Below are positions 32,000 through 40,630 of a DNA stretch of 64,000 nt, in pieces. Position 1 is the stretch's first letter. Each line of letters opens with the position of its first letter. The notes below the pieces were generated by a model. That model worked only from the letters and a program-made list of their open reading frames with translations, had not been told where the DNA came from and did not search any database. A program made the translations under genes and the position numbers. Origin of the DNA: Saccharothrix coeruleofusca (GTDB lineage: Bacteria; Actinomycetota; Actinomycetes; Mycobacteriales; Pseudonocardiaceae); NCBI RefSeq assembly GCF_014648515.1, contig NZ_BMRG01000001.1, forward strand, positions 781,893 to 845,892, given 5' to 3'.

Positions 32000-32040
32000 T
32001 GCGGTCTCCCGTCGGCGGCGGCGTGATCGAGGACGCGGGT

Positions 32041-32058
32041 TGTCCGGTATGCCGGACA
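32041..32058. promoter_or_regulatory. Palindrome between the GyrI-like and VOC genes
   Basis: TGTCCGG-TATG-CCGGACA is a perfect 7+4+7 inverted repeat, 10 bp before the VOC start codon and 42 bp before the GyrI-like start. It is a likely operator shared by the two divergent genes. The regulator is not encoded beside it. Confidence 0.5.
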
Positions 32059-32068
32059 CCCTGGCCGC

Positions 32069-32476
32069 ATGATTTCTCTTTCCGCCTACCTGGGCTACCG
32101 CGATGCCGAAGCCGCTCTGGACTGGCTGGGCCGGGTCTTCGGGTTCGAGGTGACCATGTCGTTCCCCGACGAGCGGGGTGGTGTCGCGCACGCCGAACTG
32201 CGCCTCGGGGACGCCGCCGTGATCGTCTTCTCCGACCACGACGGCTACGAGCGCCCCCCGCGTCGCGGCGAGACCTCCGGGCTCGGGCTCTACCTCGTCG
32301 TCGACGACCGGGCCGCTGTCGACGCGATCCACGCGAGGGCGGTCACCGAGGGAGCCGAGGTGATCTGGAAGCCGGAGGCCACCGAGTGGGGCAACTACCG
32401 GGTCCGCGTCCTGGATCCGGAGGGCTTCGAGTGGACCTGCGGCACGCACCGCCCCGGCGAGCCGCAGGGCGGCTGA
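32069..32476 (+). CDS. VOC/glyoxalase-family protein
   Basis: A 135-residue vicinal-oxygen-chelate protein with two beta-alpha-beta modules (LGYRDAEAALDWLGRVFGFE, and GLYLVVDDRAAVDAIHARAV) and the ending YRVRVLDPEGFEWTCGTH common in bleomycin-resistance/glyoxalase-like members. It is cytoplasmic. Ligand or substrate is unknown. The ATG lies 10 bp from the palindrome with no clear ribosome binding site, so the mRNA may be leaderless. Confidence 0.87.
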   Translation: MISLSAYLGYRDAEAALDWLGRVFGFEVTMSFPDERGGVAHAELRLGDAAVIVFSDHDGYERPPRRGETSGLGLYLVVDDRAAVDAIHARAVTEGAEVIWKPEATEWGNYRVRVLDPEGFEWTCGTHRPGEPQGG

Positions 32477-32847
32477 GCGGGCCGAGCGAGCGGGGCGGAA
32501 TCAGGCATTTCGCCCCGCAGTTCTCCGCGAGCTCTCCGTGGGACCGCTCCCACAATCACCCGGAGATGTGTTCGGGAACGCAGGTTCACCCCCTTGAATT
32601 ACCCGTCTTAAAACCCGTGTCACACCCAGGTACGGGCGAATCGGGTGCTGAATCGATTCCAGAATCGTTTATGTGAGAGAACCGACAGGATGTCGAGGTG
32701 TTGCCCCTCATTAATCGGGATAACCTCCCTCCATCCCTTCACGGCACGCCCTCCACCGGGCGGGCGGAGCCATTCCCGGACGCCGTCGTCCACCCCGGAC
32801 ACCGGCGTCCGCCGTGGACTTGGCGCTCAGCTAGGAGACGAGACGAG
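32477..32847. promoter_or_regulatory. Leader/promoter region of pckG
   Basis: This 371-bp non-coding stretch contains three GAATCG direct repeats at an exact 12-bp period (32638, 32650, 32662). The middle one forms the palindrome GAATCGATTC. TTGAATTACCCGTCTTAAAA at 32595-32614 is a locally AT-rich candidate promoter. No gene is supported here. Confidence 0.45.
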
Positions 32848-34662
32848 ATGACGGCAGTGACCATTCCCGGTCTCGACCAGACCCCCACCGACCACCAGGA
32901 CCTGCTGTCCTGGGTGCACGAGGTCGCCGAGCTGACCTGCCCGGACCAGGTGGTGTGGGCCGACGGCTCGGCGGACGAATGGGACCGGCTGACTCGCAAA
33001 CTCGTCGACGCGGGCACCTTCGTGCCACTGCGCAAGAAACCGAACTCGTTCTGGGCCGCGTCCGACCCGACCGATGTCGCGCGGGTCGAGGAACGCACCT
33101 TCATCTGTTCGGTGGACCCGCAGGACGCGGGGCCGACGAACAACTGGATGGATCCAGCCGAGATGAAAGCGACCATGACGGACCTCTACCGGGGTTCGAT
33201 GCGCGGTCGCACGATGTACGTGATCCCGTTCTGCATGGGTCCGCTGGACGCGGAGAAGCCGATGCTGGGCGTGGAGATCACCGACTCCGAGTACGTGGTC
33301 GTCTCCATGCACATCATGACCCGCATGGGCACGAAGGCGCTGGCGCGCTTCGGCCACGACGCCCCGTACGTCAAGGCGCTGCACTCGCTGGGCGCGCCGC
33401 TGGAGCCGGGCCAGGACGACGTGGCGTGGCCGTGCAACGAGACCAAGTACATCACCCAGTTCCCCGAGGAGCGGATGATCTGGTCGTACGGCTCGGGCTA
33501 CGGCGGCAACGCGCTGCTGGGCAAGAAGTGCTACTCGCTGCGCATCGCCTCGGTGATGGCGCGCGACGAGGGCTGGCTCGCCGAGCACATGCTGATCCTG
33601 AAGCTGACCTCGCCGGAGCGGAAGGTCCACTACATCGCCGCGGCGTTCCCGTCGGCGTGCGGCAAGACCAACCTGGCGATGCTGGAGCCGACGATCCCCG
33701 GCTGGAAGGTCGAGACGCTGGGCGACGACATCGCCTGGATGCGCTTCGGCGAGGACGGCCGCCTCTACGCGGTGAACCCGGAGAACGGCTTCTTCGGCGT
33801 CGCGCCGGGCACGGACTACCACACCAACCCCAACGCGATGCGCACCATCGAGAAGGGGAACTCGCTGTTCACCAACGTCGCGCTGACCGACGACGGCGAC
33901 GTGTGGTGGGAGGGCATGACCGAGCAGCCGCCCGCGCACCTGACCTCGTGGAAGAAGCGCGACTGGACGCCGGAGGCGGGCGAGCCCTCGTCGCACCCGA
34001 ACTCGCGCTACTGCACGCCGATCGCGCAGTGCGACATCAAGGCCCCGGAGTGGGACGACCCCCAGGGCGTGCCGATCTCGGCGATCTTCTTCGGCGGTCG
34101 CCGCGCCACGACGGTCCCGCTGGTCACGGAGTCGCGCGACTGGCAGCACGGCGTGTTCATGGGCGCCACGCTGTCCAGCGAGACCACCGCGGCGGCGGTC
34201 GGCCAGGTGGGCGTGGTGCGCCGCGACCCGATGGCGATGCTGCCGTTCATCGGCTACCACGCGGGTGACTACTTCCAGCACTGGATCGACACCGGCAAGG
34301 GCGCGGACGCGGACAAGCTGCCCAGGATCTTCTACGTCAACTGGTTCCGCCGCGGCGAGGACAAGCGCTTCCTGTGGCCGGGGTTCGGCGAGAACTCGCG
34401 CGTGCTGAAGTGGGCCGTCGAGCGCATCGAGGGCAGGGCCGCCGCGCGGGAGACCCCGATCGGGTACGTGCCGACCGCCGACGAGCTGGACCTGGCTGGG
34501 CTGGACGCGCCGCGCGAGGACGTCGAGGCGGCCCTGGCGTTCGACGCCGACGAGTGGCGGGCCGAGATCCCGATGATCGAGGAGTGGTTCGCCAAGATCG
34601 GCCGGAAGCTGCCGACTTCGCTGCGTGACGAGCTGGAGGCGCTGAAGCTGCGCCTGGGCTGA
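32848..34662 (+). CDS. pckG: Phosphoenolpyruvate carboxykinase (GTP)
   Basis: A 604-residue gluconeogenic enzyme converting oxaloacetate and GTP to PEP, CO2 and GDP. GTP-type signatures are [12 protein letters not shown], the substrate-binding [15 protein letters not shown], the P-loop/catalytic loop [12 protein letters not shown] (reactive Cys) and [22 protein letters not shown] and [13 protein letters not shown] follow. The length is that of actinobacterial enzymes. AGGAGA lies 9 nt before the ATG. The long upstream region with GAATCG repeats suggests regulated transcription, and a classic terminator follows. Confidence 0.98.
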   Translation: MTAVTIPGLDQTPTDHQDLLSWVHEVAELTCPDQVVWADGSADEWDRLTRKLVDAGTFVPLRKKPNSFWAASDPTDVARVEERTFICSVDPQDAGPTNNWMDPAEMKATMTDLYRGSMRGRTMYVIPFCMGPLDAEKPMLGVEITDSEYVVVSMHIMTRMGTKALARFGHDAPYVKALHSLGAPLEPGQDDVAWPCNETKYITQFPEERMIWSYGSGYGGNALLGKKCYSLRIASVMARDEGWLAEHMLILKLTSPERKVHYIAAAFPSACGKTNLAMLEPTIPGWKVETLGDDIAWMRFGEDGRLYAVNPENGFFGVAPGTDYHTNPNAMRTIEKGNSLFTNVALTDDGDVWWEGMTEQPPAHLTSWKKRDWTPEAGEPSSHPNSRYCTPIAQCDIKAPEWDDPQGVPISAIFFGGRRATTVPLVTESRDWQHGVFMGATLSSETTAAAVGQVGVVRRDPMAMLPFIGYHAGDYFQHWIDTGKGADADKLPRIFYVNWFRRGEDKRFLWPGFGENSRVLKWAVERIEGRAAARETPIGYVPTADELDLAGLDAPREDVEAALAFDADEWRAEIPMIEEWFAKIGRKLPTSLRDELEALKLRLG

Positions 34663-34681
34663 TCCCGATCGCCCCCTGAGC

Positions 34682-34718
34682 GAGGCCCGGTGGACAACGG
34701 CGTCCACCGGGCCTCTTT
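34682..34718 (+). terminator. Terminator of pckG
   Basis: A perfect 14-bp stem (GAGGCCCGGTGGAC with GTCCACCGGGCCTC), a 6-nt loop and a short T-rich tail (TTTC), 20 bp after the stop codon. Confidence 0.9.
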
Positions 34719-34774
34719 CGTCCATCCCCTTGTGGAAAACTTTCCGCCGCTGGTCAGAGGGGATACCCGCGAAG

Positions 34775-34816
34775 TTGTCCACAGCCTGTGGACAAGGCTG
34801 TGCACAGCCTGTGGAC
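34775..34816. promoter_or_regulatory. DnaA-box cluster
   Basis: TTGTCCACA (34775-34783) and its inverse TGTGGACAA (34787-34795) form a 3-bp-spaced pair of boxes matching the actinomycete DnaA consensus. Two imperfect boxes follow (TGTGCACAG at 34800, TGTGGACTC at 34810), and a weak one lies at 34732 (TGTGGAAAA). The motif ACAGCCTGTGGAC is itself repeated. It sits between the convergent ends of pckG and the septum-formation gene, where no promoter is expected. Confidence 0.55.
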
Positions 34817-35638
34817 TCAACCGGGCAGGGGGTTGGCGCCCAGTCCCCACAGCCTGCCGGTGAACGGGCGGGTCGCCTCCGCGTAGCAGACCGCAGTGGT
34901 GAAGCCCTCCGACCAGGCGAGGCTGCCGAACGCCCGCCAGGCCGCGAACACGTCCGGCCGGTCCGCGCCGACGTAGCCGCGCACGGCGGTGGCGCAGTGC
35001 TCGCGAGCACGCGCGTCCACCTCCTCCTGGGACGGCGCGGGGTCGCCGGGCGAGCCCAGGGACAGCACGCCGGGCACCGCCTCGGCCACGTGCGCGGTGT
35101 CGCAACCGGTCAGCTTCGGGTCGCGCGCCTGGGACGGCGAGTCCAGCGCGCACAGCTGCACCGAGGCGAACCCGGAGGCTTTGAGCAGGTCTTTCACCGA
35201 GCCCGAGCGCGCCACCCGCTGCCCGTCCGGGGCCAGCTCGACGGCCAGGCACAGCCGCCACCGGTCGCCCCTGGCCCAGCCGTCCGCGCTGGGCCACATC
35301 GCCTGCGCGTGCAGCCGGGTGGCGTCGTGGTCGGCGCTGCCGACGTACCGGGCCAGCGCCGCCCGGCACGGCGGGACGGCGGCCCGGCGCACGTCGCGCT
35401 GGGAGCCCTCGCCGACGTCGCCCAGCTCGCCGACGTCGGTCACCTCGGCCTCGTGCGGCCCGGCGCAGTCGACCTGCCGCAGCTCGGCGTTCACGCACTG
35501 GCCGGGCGCGGGCAGCTCCTGGGCGGAGGGCGTGATGGAGGGGCGGCGCACCTCGTCGTCCGGGCTGCCCTCGACGTACCGGGTGCAGGAGGCGAGCGCC
35601 AGCGCGGTCACCACCGCGACCAACGCCCGCCTGCGCAC
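34817..35638 (-). CDS. Septum formation family lipoprotein
   Basis: A 273-residue exported lipoprotein. The signal ends in a lipobox (LALASC, Cys at about residue 18). The mature part holds two related Cys-containing repeats (GQCVNAELRQVDCAGPHEAEV and QLCALDSP...LTGCDTAHVAEAV), the CxxxH-type pattern of the Septum_form family. PCRAALARYVG and HCATAVRGYVG are matching follow-up segments. The family is linked to cell division in actinobacteria; the molecular role is unknown. The GTG start at 35638 is 17 nt from the stop of the C15-like gene, on the same strand. Confidence 0.85.
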   Translation of the reverse strand: MRRRALVAVVTALALASCTRYVEGSPDDEVRRPSITPSAQELPAPGQCVNAELRQVDCAGPHEAEVTDVGELGDVGEGSQRDVRRAAVPPCRAALARYVGSADHDATRLHAQAMWPSADGWARGDRWRLCLAVELAPDGQRVARSGSVKDLLKASGFASVQLCALDSPSQARDPKLTGCDTAHVAEAVPGVLSLGSPGDPAPSQEEVDARAREHCATAVRGYVGADRPDVFAAWRAFGSLAWSEGFTTAVCYAEATRPFTGRLWGLGANPLPG

Positions 35639-35654
35639 ACGGTCACCCTAGTGG

Positions 35655-36917
35655 TCAGACCAGTGACACCAGGTTGAGCGTCTGGTCGACGATCTGCCGC
35701 CGCTGGGCCTCGAACGCGGCGTCGGTGAGCGCGACCGGGTCGACGGGCAGGCCCATCGCCGGGATGTGCAGGTGGCCGCCCGCCGTGGTGGTGGCGTTCA
35801 GGCCGACGCGCACCCGGTTGGCCCGGTACATGCTCTCGTTGGACAGGTAGTCGCCGCCGCTGCCGCTCGCGGCCGCCGCGCCGGGCGTGGGCTCGTCGGT
35901 GCGGCAGTCCGGGAAGCCCTCGCCGGGGGTGGTGCCCAGCGGCCACTCGCAGAACTCGCGGTTGTAGAACACGGGGAACTGCCCGGTGTCCGCCTCGACC
36001 ATCCGCTGGTGCGGCAGCGTGGTCTCGATGAACTCCAGGGACGGCTGCGGCCAGCCCGCCGCGTCGGGCACGGGGCCGGTGGAGGACACGTCGTTGTTGT
36101 CCCAGAAGCCGCCGCGCCAGCGGGCGGCCCACCGCTCCACGTCGAACTGCCCGCCGCGGCCCTGGCTGATGGTCACGATCGCGTCCGGCCTGGCCGACGA
36201 GCGCAGCAGGTTGCCGTAGAACTGCTCGACGATGCCCTCGTCGAAGGTGCCCCACAGCACGGGCAGCACGGCCGCCTGCACGACGACCCTGCCCTGCGGG
36301 GTGTCGAAGACGCGGCCGTCGAGCTGGAGGGCCGCCGCGCCCGCCGGGTTGGCGCGGCGCACGCTGTTGCCGTCGAGCTGGAACGGGTCGAAGCCGGTCA
36401 CCGCGACCCGCCGCACGCCGCTGGGGAACGAGGCGTCGCCGAGGCCGCGCGAGGCCCGGTCGAGCGTGGTGACCAGGGCGGCGCGCTGGTCGGCGGGCAG
36501 TTCGCCGCGCACCGGCCGCCACTGCCGCAGCGCCTTGGTCAGCTGCAGCCGCGCCCAGTACAGCGGGCGGTCGTCGTAGGAGTCCCAGGTCTGCGGGCTC
36601 TGCGCGCGTCGCACGGCGGCACGCCACAGGTCGTTGCCGGTGGTGGCGGCGAGCGTGGTGGCCTCTCGGCCGGGGCTCAGGCGGCACAGCGCCGTGGTGA
36701 ACCGGCTGACCTCGTCGTCGAAGCCGCCCAGGCGCACCAGTTCCGGTCCGACGGCGGGCTGCCCCTCGCCGAGGGTGTCGTCGAGGCGCTGCTCCTCGAC
36801 GGTGATCGGCGCGGCGGCGTCGAAGCACTGCTGGGGCTGCGCCTGCGCCACGGCGGGTGCGGCCAGCAGGGTCAGGGCCAGGGGGATCGCGGTGGAGATC
36901 ACCGCGCGGAGTCTCAT
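35655..36917 (-). CDS. Secreted C15 (pyroglutamyl-peptidase I)-like protein, Cys-to-Ser
   Basis: A 420-residue protein with a Sec signal (residues 1-25, ending AVA-QA), a helical N-terminal region to about 165, then a pyroglutamyl-peptidase-like domain. VAVTGFDPFQLDGNSV (171-186) matches the TGFxPFxxxxxNPS start, ISQGRGGQFDVE (250-261) brings the presumed catalytic Glu, and GGHLHIPAMG (380-389) the His. The catalytic Cys position in YLCN reads YLSN (S359), so classic thiol catalysis looks lost or replaced. Family enzymes remove N-terminal pyroglutamate. It lies downstream of pxpA, whose product breaks down free 5-oxoproline. The ATG at 36917 was chosen for the signal peptide. Confidence 0.8.
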   Translation of the reverse strand: MRLRAVISTAIPLALTLLAAPAVAQAQPQQCFDAAAPITVEEQRLDDTLGEGQPAVGPELVRLGGFDDEVSRFTTALCRLSPGREATTLAATTGNDLWRAAVRRAQSPQTWDSYDDRPLYWARLQLTKALRQWRPVRGELPADQRAALVTTLDRASRGLGDASFPSGVRRVAVTGFDPFQLDGNSVRRANPAGAAALQLDGRVFDTPQGRVVVQAAVLPVLWGTFDEGIVEQFYGNLLRSSARPDAIVTISQGRGGQFDVERWAARWRGGFWDNNDVSSTGPVPDAAGWPQPSLEFIETTLPHQRMVEADTGQFPVFYNREFCEWPLGTTPGEGFPDCRTDEPTPGAAAASGSGGDYLSNESMYRANRVRVGLNATTTAGGHLHIPAMGLPVDPVALTDAAFEAQRRQIVDQTLNLVSLV

Positions 36918-36993
36918 GGTCACGCCGCGATGCTGCCCAGTGCGATCGGCTTGGGAAACCCGCCGAACGGAGGTGTGCCCTTTCACACCACCT

Positions 36994-37767
36994 TCACGCG
37001 CTGAGCTTGCGCTGGTCGGCGGTGAACGGCCGCAGCGCGACGCCCGCCTCGGTCAGCGCCCGCCGCACGGCGCGGGCGATGGCCACCGCTCCGGGGGTGT
37101 CGCCGTGCACGCACAGGGAGTCCACGCGCAGCCGCAGGACGCGGCCGTCGACCGCGCGCACGTGCCCCTCGGTGGCCATCTCCACGCAGCGGGCGGCGAT
37201 CTCGCCGGGGTCGTGCAGCACCGCGCCCGGCCTGCGCCGGTCGACCAGCGCGCCGGTGGGCTCGTAGGCGCGGTCGGCGAAGCCCTCGAAGCGCACCGGC
37301 AGGCCCGCCACCTCGGCGCGCTTGAGCCACACCGCGCCGGGTAGGCCCAGCACGGGCAGCGTCGGGTCGTAGGCGCGCACCGCGTCGACCACCGCGTCGG
37401 CCTGCGCCTCGTGCCGGACCAATGCGTTGTAGAGGGCGCCGTGCGGCTTGACGTAGGCGACCCTGGTGCCCGCCGCGCGGGCGAAGGCGTCCAGCGCGCC
37501 GATCTGGTAGAGCACGTCGGCGGTCAGCGCGGCGGGGTCGACGTCGACGAACCGCCGCCCGAAGCCGACCAGGTCGCGGTAGCCGACGTGCGCCCCCACC
37601 GCGACGCCCCGCGCGGCGGCCAGCTCGCACGCGCGCAGCATCGTCGCCGGGTCGCCCGCGTGGAAGCCGCAGGCCACGTTGGCGCTGGTCACCACGTCCA
37701 GCAGGGCCGCGTCGTCGGTCAGCTCCCAGCGCCCGAAACCCTCACCCACGTCCGCGTTGAGGTCCAT
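36994..37767 (-). CDS. pxpA: 5-oxoprolinase subunit PxpA (LamB/YcsF family)
   Basis: A 257-residue cytoplasmic protein with the family N-terminus [12 protein letters not shown] and signatures [35 protein letters not shown] and [11 protein letters not shown]. PxpA works with PxpB and PxpC in ATP-dependent opening of 5-oxoproline to glutamate; those partners are not in this window. The ATG at 37767 has GGAGGTGGGG upstream; an in-frame GTG at 37776 would add three residues. It faces the GntR gene across a 21-bp palindrome, is followed by the C15-like gene, and a solute:sodium symporter lies across the regulator. Confidence 0.95.
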   Translation of the reverse strand: MDLNADVGEGFGRWELTDDAALLDVVTSANVACGFHAGDPATMLRACELAAARGVAVGAHVGYRDLVGFGRRFVDVDPAALTADVLYQIGALDAFARAAGTRVAYVKPHGALYNALVRHEAQADAVVDAVRAYDPTLPVLGLPGAVWLKRAEVAGLPVRFEGFADRAYEPTGALVDRRRPGAVLHDPGEIAARCVEMATEGHVRAVDGRVLRLRVDSLCVHGDTPGAVAIARAVRRALTEAGVALRPFTADQRKLSA

Positions 37768-37792
37768 GCTCCCCACCTCCCCTCCCCAAGAT

Positions 37793-37813
37793 AAGGATTG
37801 TTCAACAATCCTT
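37793..37813. promoter_or_regulatory. 21-bp palindromic operator, pxpA/gntR divergent promoter
   Basis: AAGGATTGTT-C-AACAATCCTT is a perfect palindrome in the 85-bp gap, 26 bp before pxpA and 40 bp before gntR. The TTGTTxAACAA core resembles FadR-subfamily GntR operators, so the adjacent regulator probably binds it. Confidence 0.7.
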
Positions 37814-37852
37814 CAATACTTCCTTTGATTTGTAGGGCGTTAAGGTGACAGC

Positions 37853-38551
37853 ATGACGACCGTGGAGGCCGACGACTGGCTGCGGACGCTCGCCAAGGAC
37901 GGCGCCGAGATCGACCGCGCCAGCACCGCCGAGCGGGTGGCGGGCGTCCTGCGCTCCAGGGTCCTCGACGGGTACATCAAGCCCGGCAGGCAGCTGTCGG
38001 AGAAGGCCCTCGGCGAGGCGCTCAAGGTCTCCCGCAACACCCTGCGCGAGGCGTTCCGCCTGCTCACCCACGAGCGCCTGCTGGTGCACGAGTACAGCCG
38101 CGGCGTGTTCGTGCGGGTGCCCGGCGTCGCCGACATCACCGACCTCTACGCCGCCCGCCGGATCATCGAGTGCGGCGCGCTGCGGCGCTGGCCCGAGGCG
38201 GGCGAGGCACGCCGCGAGGCGATCCGCGAATCGGTGCGGTGGGGCGAGCGGCGCGCCGAGGAGGGCGACTGGGACGGCGTGGGCACCGCGAACATCCGCT
38301 TCCACCGCGCGATCACCGCGCTGGCGGGCTCCGCGCGGCTGGACGAGGAGGTCGAGCGGCTGCTCGCCGAGCTGCGGCTGGCCTTCCACGTCATGGGCGA
38401 CCCGGAGGAGTTCTACCGGGACTACCTGCCGATGAACCGGGAGATCGCGGACTTCCTCGACCGCGACGAGACCGACCGGGCCGAGGGGGCGCTGCTGCGC
38501 TACTTCGACGTCGCCGAGCAGCACTTGGTCACCGTCCTGCGCGAACAGTGA
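37853..38551 (+). CDS. GntR-family (FCD domain) transcriptional regulator
   Basis: A 232-residue FadR-subfamily regulator. The winged HTH spans about residues 25-90 (RVAGVLRSRVLDGYIKPGRQL, then VSRNTLREAFRLLTHERLL). The FCD domain spans about 100-225 with metal/ligand-binding residues in FHRAITALAG, the HVMGD region and AEQHLVTVL. It likely senses 5-oxoproline or a related organic acid and represses the divergent pxpA and possibly the downstream transporter. The ATG start follows GGTGACAGC with no strong ribosome binding site. Confidence 0.92.
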   Translation: MTTVEADDWLRTLAKDGAEIDRASTAERVAGVLRSRVLDGYIKPGRQLSEKALGEALKVSRNTLREAFRLLTHERLLVHEYSRGVFVRVPGVADITDLYAARRIIECGALRRWPEAGEARREAIRESVRWGERRAEEGDWDGVGTANIRFHRAITALAGSARLDEEVERLLAELRLAFHVMGDPEEFYRDYLPMNREIADFLDRDETDRAEGALLRYFDVAEQHLVTVLREQ

Positions 38552-38684
38552 CACGGGCTGTGACAAACGGTCACGATTCAGCCACGTCACATGGCAGCAA
38601 CCCACCCGACACGATGACGTTGGTCGGGACGCCGCCTAGCATCCCCGACACCCGGTAACCAGGGCCGTACGGAGGGGCGTTGTC

Positions 38685-38954
38685 ATGCGGTCTGCTCGAA
38701 AATCCAGCCTGCGCTGGAGCAACTGGAACCTGCTGCTGCTGGTTCCGCTGCTGATGCTCATCACGCCGTGGTTCAACGCCGACGAGCCGAGGGTGTTGGG
38801 CCTGCCGTTCTTCTACTGGTACCAGTTCGCCTTCGTGCCGGTGGGCGTGCTCTGCGTGGGCCTGGTCTACGTCAAGACCAAGGACCGGCCCGCGGCGGTC
38901 CACGGCAAGCCGGACCGGCTCGGTGTCGACGACCTGGACGAGGGGGCCAACTGA
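38685..38954 (+). CDS. DUF3311 small membrane protein
   Basis: An 89-residue protein with two hydrophobic segments (residues 14-30 and 43-64), including the family pattern TPWFNADEPRVLGLPFFYWYQ. DUF3311 proteins are encoded just upstream of SLC5-type permeases and are presumed accessory subunits. The stop overlaps the symporter ATG (TGATG). The ATG lies 133 bp after gntR, with GGAGGGGCG upstream. Confidence 0.9.
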   Translation: MRSARKSSLRWSNWNLLLLVPLLMLITPWFNADEPRVLGLPFFYWYQFAFVPVGVLCVGLVYVKTKDRPAAVHGKPDRLGVDDLDEGAN

Positions 38955-40588
38955 TGCAGTGGACCGAGTTGGTGGTCTTCAGCGCGCTGTTCCTGCTGGT
39001 CACCGTGCTTGGCTTCGTCGCGGCCAAGTGGCAGGCCGGTGACACGCTGGAGCACCTGGACGAGTGGGGCCTGGGCGGCCGCAAGTTCGGCTCGTGGATC
39101 ACCTGGTTCCTGGTCGGCGGCGACCTCTACACCGCCTACACCTTCGTGGCCGTGCCCGCCCTGGTGTTCGGCGCGGGCGCGCTGGGCTTCTACGCCCTGC
39201 CCTACACCGTGGTGCTGTACCCGCTGGTGTTCCTGCCGCTGGTGCGCATGTGGTCGGTGTCCCGCGTGCACGGCTACGTCACGCCCGCCGACTTCGTGCG
39301 CGGCCGCTACGGCTCGCACTGGCTGGCGCTGATCATCGCGATCACCGGCATCATCGCCACGATGCCCTACATCGCCCTGCAGCTGGTGGGCCTGGAGGCG
39401 GTGCTGCGGACGATGGGCCTCAACGGCTCCGGCTTCCTCGGCCACCTGCCCCTGTTCATCGCGTTCGTGATCCTGGCGCTCTACACCTACCAGTCGGGCC
39501 TGCGCGCCCCCGCGCTGATCGCGTTCGTCAAGGACACCCTGATCTACCTGGTGATCCTGGTCGCGGTGATCTACCTGCCGTCGAAGTTCGGCGGCTGGAG
39601 CGCGATCTTCGACGGCGCGCAGGCGCGGTTCGAGGCCACGCCCGCCAAGAGCGACGGCATCCTGCTCAACGGCAACAACCAGCTCCAGTACGCGACGCTG
39701 GCGCTGGGCTCGGCGCTGGCGCTGTTCCTGTACCCGCACTCGCTGACCGGCATCCTCGCCTCGCGCGGCCGCAACGTGATCAAGCGGAACATGGTGGCGC
39801 TGCCCGCGTACTCGCTGCTGCTGGGCCTGCTGGCGATGCTCGGCTTCGTGGCCATGAGCGCGGGCGTCAAGCCGATCACCAACCAGGCCACCGGCCGCCC
39901 GGACACCAACACCATCGTGCCCGTGCTGTTCGGCCAGGAGTTCCCGTCCTGGTTCGCGGGCATCGCCTTCGCCGCCATCGGCATCGGCGCGCTGGTCCCG
40001 GCGGCGATCATGTCCATCGCCGCGGCGAACCTGTGGACCCGCAACATCTACAAGGAGTACCTGAAGAAGGACGCCACCCCGGCGCAGGAGGCCAAGCAGG
40101 CCAAGCTGGCCTCGCTGGTGGTGAAGTTCGGCGCGGTCGCGTTCATCGTGTTCATCGACCCGCAGTTCTCCATCGACCTGCAGCTCATCGGCGGCGTGAT
40201 GATCCTGCAGACGCTGCCCGCCGTGGCCATCGCGCTCTACACGCGCTGGTTCCACATCTGGGGCCTGGTCGCCGGCTGGGTCGTCGGCATGGGCTGGGGC
40301 ATGTACCTGCTGTACCAGATCCCCAGCGCGGACGGGAAGCGCCCGCACTTCGGCGGCTCGGCGCTGGCGCTGGACAAGCTGTCGCTGCTGGGCTGGCACC
40401 CGCTGGCCGGGTCCACGGTGCAGATCTACGTCGGCGTGGTGGCCGTGGCCGCCAACCTGCTGGTCGCCGTCGTCGTCACGCTGATCGCCCGCAAGCTGCG
40501 GGTGTTCAACGGCACCGACCAGACCAAGGCGGACGACTACCACGCGGACGAGGACAGCCCGAACCTGCGCCCCGCCGCCACCCACTGA
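38954..40588 (+). CDS. mctP: Solute:sodium symporter, MctP-like monocarboxylate permease
   Basis: A 544-residue SLC5-family permease with about 13 transmembrane segments. FxxGRxFGSWxTWFLVGGD-like residues (LGGRKFGSWITWFLVGGD), VHGYVTPADFVRGRYGS and LYPHSLTGILASRGR are characteristic. It is coupled to DUF3311 as in MctP monocarboxylate uptake systems. Next to gntR and pxpA it may import 5-oxoproline or another carboxylate; the substrate is an inference from context. A G+C hairpin follows the stop. Confidence 0.88.
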   Translation: MQWTELVVFSALFLLVTVLGFVAAKWQAGDTLEHLDEWGLGGRKFGSWITWFLVGGDLYTAYTFVAVPALVFGAGALGFYALPYTVVLYPLVFLPLVRMWSVSRVHGYVTPADFVRGRYGSHWLALIIAITGIIATMPYIALQLVGLEAVLRTMGLNGSGFLGHLPLFIAFVILALYTYQSGLRAPALIAFVKDTLIYLVILVAVIYLPSKFGGWSAIFDGAQARFEATPAKSDGILLNGNNQLQYATLALGSALALFLYPHSLTGILASRGRNVIKRNMVALPAYSLLLGLLAMLGFVAMSAGVKPITNQATGRPDTNTIVPVLFGQEFPSWFAGIAFAAIGIGALVPAAIMSIAAANLWTRNIYKEYLKKDATPAQEAKQAKLASLVVKFGAVAFIVFIDPQFSIDLQLIGGVMILQTLPAVAIALYTRWFHIWGLVAGWVVGMGWGMYLLYQIPSADGKRPHFGGSALALDKLSLLGWHPLAGSTVQIYVGVVAVAANLLVAVVVTLIARKLRVFNGTDQTKADDYHADEDSPNLRPAATH

Positions 40589-40595
40589 CCCGCGC

Positions 40596-40625
40596 GGGCG
40601 GGGCGGCCACCACACCGCCCCGCCC
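40596..40625 (+). terminator. Terminator after the symporter
   Basis: GGGCGGGGCGG and CCGCCCCGCCC form an 11-bp stem with an 8-nt loop, starting 8 nt after the stop codon and followed by a pyrimidine run. Confidence 0.75.
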
Positions 40626-40630
40626 CTTCC

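Noticed and set aside
34775-34813. DnaA boxes considered as the chromosomal origin
   Set aside because: There is no dnaA, dnaN or gyrase neighbourhood, only a handful of boxes and no long AT-rich unwinding region.
32827-35010. A 727-codon minus-strand frame opposite pckG
   Set aside because: It is antisense to a complete PEP carboxykinase and has Arg/His/Val-rich shadow composition.
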